Shown here: piece after piece, positions 15,031 through 19,695 of the stretch | How the letters are laid out: each line of letters starts with the position of its first letter | How positions within the stretch are numbered: position 1 is the first letter of the stretch | Assembly: GCA_964498065.1 (NCBI GenBank) | Contig: CAZCFZ010000069.1 | Location: forward strand, 1 to 19,695 | DNA from: FEN-1297 sp964498065 | GTDB lineage: Bacteria > Bacteroidota > Ignavibacteria > Ignavibacteriales > Ignavibacteriaceae | Length of the DNA: 19,695 nucleotides | Reading direction: 5' to 3' | Translations under genes and position numbers: made by a program | The notes under the pieces: model-generated | The model's database searches: none | What the model was told of the DNA's origin: nothing | The model's input: the letters and a program-made list of their open reading frames with translations, nothing else

Positions 15031-15167
15031 TTAGTTACTCACGTTACGCAAAAGGATAAGTAAAAAGATGACCTCTTTATTCTAAATTAAAAAATCAAAG
15101 TGTAGATAGATGTTTATTTATTTAAAAAAGATGTCATCTTTAATTGTTGCGTAACGTGAGTTAGTTA
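15031..15167. mobile_element. MITE-like inverted-repeat element 2 with exact 7-bp target duplication
   Basis: The 123-bp body (15038-15160) has perfect 14-bp terminal repeats, CTCACGTTACGCAA and TTGCGTAACGTGAG, flanked by identical heptamers TTAGTTA (15031-15037 and 15161-15167). A second perfect inverted pair, AAAGATGAC (15064-15072) and GTCATCTTT (15133-15141), lies inside. There is no ORF, so it would need a transposase in trans. Its ends match element 1 (3291-3425) at 12/14, with the same duplication length. The exact duplication suggests a fairly recent insertion. Confidence 0.7.
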
Positions 15168-15307
15168 TTTACTTTCGACCGATATTTCTCTATTCATCCG
15201 ACTATACCTATTAATTGCCGAAGATTACAACGTAAAAGAATAAATTTCATTATTAATTCATATAGAAATTTTTTCATTTCCAGCTTATTTATATTGATAT
15301 AAAATAA

Positions 15308-15670
15308 ATGAGTATAGTAGTTAAAATAAAACGTGCTTATGAAAAGCCTGATAAAGAGGACGGTAAGCGTATTTTAATTGATAGAATATGGCCGAGGGGA
15401 ATGAGCAAGGAAACAATTAAAATAGATAATTGGATAAAGGATATAGCGCCGTCTAATGATTTACGAAAATGGTTTTCCCATGATACTTTAAAGTGGAATG
15501 AGTTTAAAAGAAAATATTTTATAGAGCTAAATGAGAAGAAATCTTTATGTAAAGAATTGCTTGAACTAGGCAATACGATTACATTGGTATACGGGGCCAA
15601 AGATGAAAAATATAATCAAGCAGTAGCATTAAGTGAATATTTAAACAATAATTTTTTAAATGATAAATAA
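15308..15670 (+). CDS. DUF488 family protein (YeaO-like)
   Basis: This 120-residue cytosolic protein matches the DUF488/YeaO family: IKRAYEKP near the N terminus, the signature RILIDRIWPRGMSKE (about 21-35), WIKDIAPSNDLRKWFSHD (about 42-59) and a C-terminal LVYGAKDEKYNQA. The length is normal for the family. Its biochemical role is not established, so no function is assigned. No clear ribosome site precedes the ATG at 15308. Its stop is 2 nt before the ribosome site of the DUF1572 gene, so the two genes probably share a transcript and may be translationally coupled. Confidence 0.88.
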   Translation: MSIVVKIKRAYEKPDKEDGKRILIDRIWPRGMSKETIKIDNWIKDIAPSNDLRKWFSHDTLKWNEFKRKYFIELNEKKSLCKELLELGNTITLVYGAKDEKYNQAVALSEYLNNNFLNDK

Positions 15671-15681
15671 CCGGAGATAAT

Positions 15682-16194
15682 ATAATATCGCAGGAAATAA
15701 ATACAGCAGCAGAAGAATATTTAAAAGCAATTAAAGAGGATTTTAAAAAATATAAATTGCTCGGAGACAAAACGTTTAATCAAATAGACAATAAAGACTT
15801 ACATTTTAAAAGTGATGACGAAGCAAACTCAATAGCAATAATTATTCAGCATTTAAGCGGCAATATGATATCCCGGTTTACTGACTTCTTAACAACAGAT
15901 GGAGAAAAATCTTTCAGGAATAGAGATTCGGAATTTGAAGATCAAAATATGACCAAAGAAGAACTTATTGAAAAATGGGAAAAAGGCTGGGGTATTCTTT
16001 TTAATGCAATAAATAATTTGAATGCTGACGACCTAATAAGAACAATCAAAATTAGAAACGAACCGCATTCTATAATTCAGGCTTTAAATAGACAAGTAAC
16101 TCATTGTGCTTATCACGTTGGACAAATAGTGTTCATTGCCAAAGAGTTAAAAAAGTCTGAATGGAAAACTTTAAGTATTCCTAAGAAGGGGTAA
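15682..16194 (+). CDS. DUF1572 / DinB-like four-helix protein, probable AUA start
   Basis: The protein has the DUF1572 (DinB/YfiT superfamily) signature: HLSGNMISRFTDFLTTDGEK, RNRDSEFE and the C-terminal THCAYHVGQIV. Putative metal ligands are H57, H141 and H145 in the long numbering. Such folds bind a divalent metal and some are thiol-dependent transferases; the substrate is unknown. No ATG, GTG or TTG lies at the expected N terminus. The frame is open from 15667, and the family's first helix (AAEEYLKAIKEDFKKYKLLGDK) is encoded upstream of the only usable TTG at 15757. GGAG at 15673-15676 lies 5 nt before ATA at 15682, giving 170 residues, a normal family length. Starting at TTG 15757 would give 145 residues lacking the first helix and without a well-spaced ribosome site. 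AUA is a rare start, so a mutated ATG or base error is possible. Confidence 0.72.
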   Translation: MISQEINTAAEEYLKAIKEDFKKYKLLGDKTFNQIDNKDLHFKSDDEANSIAIIIQHLSGNMISRFTDFLTTDGEKSFRNRDSEFEDQNMTKEELIEKWEKGWGILFNAINNLNADDLIRTIKIRNEPHSIIQALNRQVTHCAYHVGQIVFIAKELKKSEWKTLSIPKKG

Positions 16195-16333
16195 GAGGCA
16201 TAAGGTATTCGGGTGTAAAGGTACAAGGGTTTATCATGTTTAATTCTAAGAATTTGTACCGAAGATTCTGGATACTCGATCCTGGATAAGAAATCAAGAT
16301 TCAAGGTTTGAGTAGCTAAAATGTTATTGAACA

Positions 16334-16361
16334 TTGGGTAATGAAAATTTTCAATGCCCAA
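16334..16361. terminator. dyad in the convergent DUF1572-recQ gap, weak terminator candidate
   Basis: TTGGGTAATGAAAA and TTTTCAATGCCCAA form a continuous near-palindrome pairing at 12 of 14 positions, between convergent genes and 11 bp past the recQ stop. There is no proper T-tract, so termination is only suggested by position. Upstream, GGTACAA (16220-16226) and TTGTACC (16254-16260) form another inverted pair. The rest of 16195-16371 is low-information spacer. Confidence 0.35.
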
Positions 16362-16371
16362 AAACCAACTT

Positions 16372-18555
16372 TCAATTTCCTTTTCCTTGTTGTATAATGT
16401 ACAAAATTCTTAAAATGCGTAAATCTTCGTAAGAAATTTCGTCGTTACATTTATCATGTACATTCTTGAGGGAGGATATTCCTTCTTCTTTGAAAATATT
16501 AAAAATTTCTTTCTGGCTTTCAACTGGAAGAGTAAGCCTCTCTTTTAAACCTTCAATTCTTATTTGATTATCTTCTCTTGCATATCTTTCAATATGAGTA
16601 ATGATAGTCTGAGGTTTTACACCGTATTCTTTGGAAAGTTCATCAATTGATGCACCGTTGTTAAAAGATTTACCGACAGCAACATGACGCAAAGTTGTAT
16701 TCGTGCTTGTTTTCTTTTTACGGTTTCTAATTAAATTATTTCTGCCCGCTGCGTGCGCAGAGATATTTTTCTTCCGGCAGTATCTTTTAATAATATATAA
16801 GAAAACTGCGCCGTAATTTTCCAGCTTGTTATTACCGATCCCGCTAATATTTAGAAGATCATTTTCATTCTGCGGGTAAACCGTAGCCATTTGAGTCAGC
16901 ACTTTATCCGAGAAAATTACAAAAGGCGGAATATTTTTTTCTGCGGCAAGTTCTTTTCTCTTTTTCCTAAGCAGTTCAAAAAGTTCGTTATCATATTTTT
17001 GATCAAACTTTTTAATTTTGCCGGATTTTATTCTTTCTTCCTCAATTGTTCCGAATATCTTTTCGTTATTAAATAAAATATCATTTGCTTTCGGTAGAAG
17101 CTTCAATCCGCCGAATTCCAGGTCTCTAGCAATAATATCTTTTTTAGCAAGCTGGCGAATAAGCACCTGCCATTGCTTTTTAGTGTATTCCTTGCCGATT
17201 CCGTAGACTGATAAATTTTGGTGCCTGTTTGAAAAAATTCGATCGGATTCTACTCCGTGCAAAACTTCGATGAGATAATTTGCGCCGAAAACTTCGCCTG
17301 TCCTTTTTATGGCCGATAAAAATTTCTGTGCTGGTACGGTAATATCTGTTTTCCCTTTTTCGTCTGTTATGCAATTGTCGCACATTCCGCAATAATCTTT
17401 CCAATAGGACTCACCGAAATAATTAATGAGTTTATGTCTTCTGCAAAATTCCGACTCGGCATATTTAACCATAGCATCAAGATGTTCCTTGGCGGCAAGT
17501 CTTTCAACCTCATCTTCTTTTTGATCGATAAAATAATTTATTTTGGAAACATCCGAATAACTATAGAGCAGCAGGCAATCCGATCTTAAACCGTCTCGCC
17601 CTGATCTTCCTATCTCCTGGTAATATGATTCCAGGTTTTTCGGAAGATCATGGTGAATTACAAACCTAACATTAGATTTGTTTATTCCCATTCCAAAAGC
17701 TATTGTTGCTACAATTATTAAAACTTCATCTTTAGTAAAAAGCTCCTGGTTTCTATTCCTTTCCTCATCGGAAAGTCCTGCGTGGTACGGTTTTGTTGAA
17801 AAGCCAAGATAGGTCAGGTCTTCATGAAGATCGTCAACCTGCTTTCTTGAAAAGCAATAAATAATTCCCGATTGATCGGGATGAGCTCTTAAGAAATCAA
17901 CGGTCTGCTGAAATGAATCTAATTTTGGCACGACTTCTAAAAATAAATTCTCCCTGTTAAAGCTTGCAACAAACTTTTTATGATTTGTCATATTAAGGTT
18001 ATTGCAAATGTCATCCTGAACCCGCGGAGTAGCAGTAGCAGTTAAACCAATACAGACCGACGAAGGAAAATGTTTTCTGAAAATGCCTAGCTGCCTGTAG
18101 TCTTTTCTGAAATCATGTCCCCACTCTGAAATGCAATGCGCTTCATCCACTGTAATACAATCAACGCGTATGCTTTTAAGCAGATTGAATATTTCTTCTT
18201 TCTGTAATGATTCGGGAGCGATATATAGAAGTTTTACTTTATTTTCTTTTACATTATTAAAATTGTCATTATAATCATTAGGCGAAAGAGAAGAATTAAG
18301 AAGTGCGGTTTTTACGCCAAGCTGTCTAAGCTGTTCAACCTGGTCCTTCATTAAAGAAATAAGCGGCGAAATTACAATTGTTAAACCTTCAAAAATTAAT
18401 GCCGGAATTTGATAGCAGATGGATTTACCGCCGCCGGTGGGCATAATAACAAGAGTATCATTTTTGTTTAAAATGTTTTGGATAATCTCGCTCTGCAGCG
18501 GCCTGAACGAATCATAACCGAAAACATCCTTTAATATTTGTTTTGGTGAATTCAT
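16372..18555 (-). CDS. recQ: ATP-dependent DNA helicase RecQ
   Basis: This 727-residue cytosolic 3'-5' helicase of superfamily 2 works in recombination and replication-fork repair. Motifs in order: FRPLQSEII (Q-type motif, about 17), Walker A TGGGKS with K44, DEAH at 137-140, TATATP at 172, and arginine-finger motif VI QEIGRSGRDG (about 313-322). The zinc site is C371, C389, C392 and C395. A winged-helix RQC domain (about 405-500) and an HRDC domain (about 520-595) follow. An extra C-terminal helix-turn-helix region (about 625-725, ASIDELSKEYGVKPQTI) is common in Bacteroidota and Firmicutes RecQ and explains the length above the usual 610. All catalytic residues are present. The ATG has no strong ribosome site. 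It stands alone, convergent with the DUF1572 gene. Confidence 0.96.
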   Translation of the reverse strand: MNSPKQILKDVFGYDSFRPLQSEIIQNILNKNDTLVIMPTGGGKSICYQIPALIFEGLTIVISPLISLMKDQVEQLRQLGVKTALLNSSLSPNDYNDNFNNVKENKVKLLYIAPESLQKEEIFNLLKSIRVDCITVDEAHCISEWGHDFRKDYRQLGIFRKHFPSSVCIGLTATATPRVQDDICNNLNMTNHKKFVASFNRENLFLEVVPKLDSFQQTVDFLRAHPDQSGIIYCFSRKQVDDLHEDLTYLGFSTKPYHAGLSDEERNRNQELFTKDEVLIIVATIAFGMGINKSNVRFVIHHDLPKNLESYYQEIGRSGRDGLRSDCLLLYSYSDVSKINYFIDQKEDEVERLAAKEHLDAMVKYAESEFCRRHKLINYFGESYWKDYCGMCDNCITDEKGKTDITVPAQKFLSAIKRTGEVFGANYLIEVLHGVESDRIFSNRHQNLSVYGIGKEYTKKQWQVLIRQLAKKDIIARDLEFGGLKLLPKANDILFNNEKIFGTIEEERIKSGKIKKFDQKYDNELFELLRKKRKELAAEKNIPPFVIFSDKVLTQMATVYPQNENDLLNISGIGNNKLENYGAVFLYIIKRYCRKKNISAHAAGRNNLIRNRKKKTSTNTTLRHVAVGKSFNNGASIDELSKEYGVKPQTIITHIERYAREDNQIRIEGLKERLTLPVESQKEIFNIFKEEGISSLKNVHDKCNDEISYEDLRILRILYIIQQGKGN

Positions 18556-18701
18556 AATTAAGAATTAGAGCAGAAGAAATCAATTTTAATAAGTTTTATC
18601 CAAATAATACAATGATATATACTTTGGTTAAATTCTTCATATTTCCGTTTTCACTTGTAATAATATTTTCAACAAGCTTTTTCTTTTTATTCTGAGGATT
18701 T

Positions 18702-18851
18702 AGAGTTTTGGTAGTGTCCTAATTTATTAATCTAAGTCATGGTTCGACTCAGCTCACCATGACAAATATTTTTGAATTGTCATCACGAGCGGAGCCGAGG
18801 GATGATTTATTTGTTAATAATTTAAGTAAATTAGAACACTACCAGAATATT
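18702..18851. mobile_element. MITE-like inverted-repeat element 3 with imperfect 8-bp flanking repeats
   Basis: The 134-bp body (18710-18843) has 17-bp terminal repeats matching at 16/17: GGTAGTGTCCTAATTTA and the reverse complement of GGTAGTGTTCTAATTTA. It is flanked by AGAGTTTT and AGAATATT (6/8), a possible 8-bp target duplication, as made by IS1595- and IS256-type elements among others. There is no internal ORF. The ends are unrelated to elements 1 and 2. Inside are a perfect 8-bp hairpin GTCATGGT/ACCATGAC (18736-18763) and a TGTCATC...GATGA repeat (18778-18805). Confidence 0.6.
18736..18805. repeat. TGTCAT-type hairpin repeats inside element 3
   Basis: GTCATGGT (18736-18743) pairs perfectly with ACCATGAC (18756-18763) across a 12-nt loop. 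A second, weaker stem TCATC/GATGA follows around GAGCGGAGCCGAGG. They resemble the GC-rich TGTCAT core of element 1 in style and start motif, but not in exact sequence. Confidence 0.45.
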
Positions 18852-19235
18852 CCCTTCATTAAATTTTATTTTCACTCTTTAAATAGAAGATCCGATAACA
18901 TCAGCTGAAGCGTTCTTTGCGTTGAATTTTAAATTCTTAGATGAGCCTTTAATAAAATATAAATAACCACGCTGACGGATATGATTTTCAAAAAGTTCAT
19001 CTAATATTTATTTAAGATGCCTCATCATAAAAAAGATTATTACTTATAAATCTAAAAAATAGTTAAAATATTTTTAATAGTAACGGAGTTTGGAGCAATT
19101 ATTAGAGACAAAGTATTTTTTAAATACATATTCTTACATCAATTAAAGTGGGCCTTTTAACTTCATGAATCAAAAATAATTTTAACTGCGGTCCTTAATT
19201 AATCTTCGTATCTGAATCATTGTGATTAAGCTCTC

Positions 19236-19264
19236 TTGACTATTTTTTTAAGTACACTTAAATT
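19236..19264 (+). promoter_or_regulatory. predicted promoter of the DtxR-family regulator
   Basis: TTGACT (19236-19241) and TAAATT (19259-19264) are 17 nt apart, 5/6 and 4/6 matches to consensus. Transcription would begin about 15 nt before the ATG at 19286. Confidence 0.5.
19247..19262. promoter_or_regulatory. candidate autoregulatory operator TTTAAGT-AC-ACTTAAA
   Basis: A perfect 7+7 dyad with a 2-bp centre spans the promoter spacer and start of the -10 box. A further half site ACTTAAAT (19278-19285) lies 22 bp after the copy at 19256-19263, about two helical turns away and directly before the start codon. The layout fits metal-dependent self-repression by the downstream DtxR-family protein, though the sequence is not the classic DtxR or MntR box. 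Confidence 0.45.
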
Positions 19265-19285
19265 TAAATTAAAACTTACTTAAAT

Positions 19286-19695
19286 ATGGAAAATATATCT
19301 AAAGAAGATTACCTAAGTATCATTTATAAAAGCCAGGTTTCTGAGGAAACAATTAAGCCTAATATAATAGCGTCTAAATTATCCGTATCTAATGCGGCGG
19401 TTACGGATATGCTGAAAAAGCTTGCAAAAGATGGTTACATCTTGTATGCAAAGTATAAAGGTTTGAAGTTAACAAAGGAGGGGGAAAATTATGCAAAAAA
19501 TGTTGTTAGGCGCCATAGAATTTGGGAGTTGTTTCTAAATCAGATTGTGGGAATGCCCTGGGGAAAGGTACATGAAGAAGCTAACCGGCTTGAGCATTCG
19601 TCTTCCGATGAATTGATTAACCGGCTGGAAGAAATGCTCGATTTTCCGGAATATGATCCGCATGGTGATCCGATTCCATCTAAGGACGGTAAATT
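19286..19695 (+). CDS. DtxR/MntR-family metal-dependent transcriptional regulator (3' truncated by window end)
   Basis: The first 136 residues are present and the frame stays open to the window end. An N-terminal winged helix (ASKLSVSNAAVTDMLKKLAKDGYI, about 29-52) is followed by the metal-binding dimerisation domain and the family hallmark DPHGDPIPSKDG (about 124-135). By alignment with DtxR and B. subtilis MntR the metal-site residues are D8 (Asp as in Mn-type regulators, Met10 in DtxR), H77, E81, H96, E103 and H104. The position that is Cys102 in DtxR or Glu99 in MntR is N100 here, an unusual ligand. It should repress or adjust metal-uptake genes, Mn or Fe unresolved. No metal transporter is within the window; one may lie beyond the edge. 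The ATG directly follows an operator-like half site, and no strong ribosome site is seen. Confidence 0.88.
   Translation, partial: MENISKEDYLSIIYKSQVSEETIKPNIIASKLSVSNAAVTDMLKKLAKDGYILYAKYKGLKLTKEGENYAKNVVRRHRIWELFLNQIVGMPWGKVHEEANRLEHSSSDELINRLEEMLDFPEYDPHGDPIPSKDGK

Larger units (their letters stand above)
14863..15307. other. non-coding interval after the DHODH-like gene
   Basis: No ORF with a credible start is visible in these 445 bp. The interval holds the long-range inverted repeat at 14883-14975, the MITE-like element at 15031-15167, and about 140 bp of AT-rich leader before the DUF488 gene. An AGGAGG at 14905-14910 is not followed by a usable start codon. Confidence 0.6.
18596..19013 (-). 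pseudogene. possible decayed coding remnant interrupted by element 3
   Basis: On the minus strand one reading frame gives ILDELFENHIRQRGYLYFI... ending ADVIGSSI, then a TAA at 18881-18879, then RVKIKFNEGNI up to the element. Beyond the element the same frame resumes at LNPQNKKKKLVENII and ends ...TKVYIIVLFG at a stop (18598-18596). Removing the element and one copy of its flanking octamer joins the two parts in frame without a stop. The composition looks protein-like, but Lys/Asn/Ile-rich translations also arise by chance in AT-rich DNA, and one in-frame stop remains. I recognise no family. A 45-residue small ORF starting at GTG 18875 before the insertion is an alternative reading. Confidence 0.25.
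18556..19285. other. 730-bp interval between recQ and the DtxR-family gene
   Basis: No intact gene is evident. The interval holds a possible decayed minus-strand coding remnant (18596-19013), the inverted-repeat element at 18710-18843, AT-rich sequence from 19014 to 19235 in which I see nothing definite, and the promoter and dyad of the following regulator (19236-19264). Confidence 0.6.

Noticed and set aside
15757..16194. TTG at 15757 as the start of the DUF1572 gene
   Set aside because: It removes the conserved first helix encoded upstream and lacks a properly spaced ribosome site; the AUA at 15682 after GGAG fits better.
18931..18999. Minus-strand 23-residue hydrophobic ORF starting MNFLKII
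   Set aside because: It is very short, has no ribosome site or neighbour support, and overlaps the longer possible coding remnant in another frame.
1..19695. CRISPR arrays, tRNA or rRNA genes, phage or toxin-antitoxin modules
   Set aside because: No regularly spaced repeats, cloverleaf-like sequence, rRNA motifs or recognisable proteins of these kinds were seen on either strand.

Overview
The window is AT-rich DNA with short intergenic gaps, sparse Shine-Dalgarno sites and no rRNA, tRNA, phage or CRISPR sequence. The gene set suggests an anaerobic or facultative member of the Bacteroidota/Chlorobiota/Ignavibacteriota group, with Ignavibacteria-like my best guess: homodimeric pyruvate:ferredoxin oxidoreductase followed by a DHODH-like flavoprotein, a fused ADP-forming acyl-CoA synthetase, RecQ with an extra C-terminal HTH domain, a soluble kinase with many PAS domains, and scattered TGTCAT-type intergenic repeats. 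The taxonomic call is inference.

Layout, left to right. (1) 132-1724 (+) is a DASS/SLC13 anion symporter, convergent with a PLP-dependent group II (aromatic-type) decarboxylase at 1770-3248 (-). (2) 3291-3425 is a small inverted-repeat element beside the decarboxylase promoter. (3) 3468-6887 (-) is a soluble histidine kinase with seven PAS domains and no partner regulator in view. (4) 7168-9225 (+) is an ADP-forming acetyl-CoA synthetase with a dyad in its predicted promoter. (5) 9344-9875 (-) is a glutaredoxin-groES operon with a 20-bp palindrome in its promoter and a clear terminator. (6) 10202-14862 (+) is nifJ followed by a DHODH-like gene. (7) 14863-15307 is non-coding and carries a long-range inverted repeat and a 123-bp MITE-like element with perfect ends. 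(8) 15308-16194 (+) is a DUF488-DUF1572 (DinB-like) pair; the second gene seems to start at a non-canonical AUA codon. (9) 16372-18555 (-) is recQ. (10) 18556-19285 is a decayed stretch with a third inverted-repeat element. (11) 19286 to the end (+) is a 3'-truncated DtxR/MntR-family regulator with a perfect dyad in its promoter.

Metabolically, NifJ (pyruvate to acetyl-CoA plus reduced ferredoxin) and the ADP-forming synthetase (acetyl-CoA to acetate plus ATP) form a short energy-conserving route. The most unusual features are two small elements sharing a 14-bp terminal repeat and apparent 7-bp target duplications, a third element with different ends and apparent 8-bp duplications inside a decayed reading frame, the DHODH-like protein lacking the catalytic Cys/Ser, and the AUA-start candidate. 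I did not find a convincing new defence or mobile gene system; the small repeat elements are the best candidates for something undescribed.
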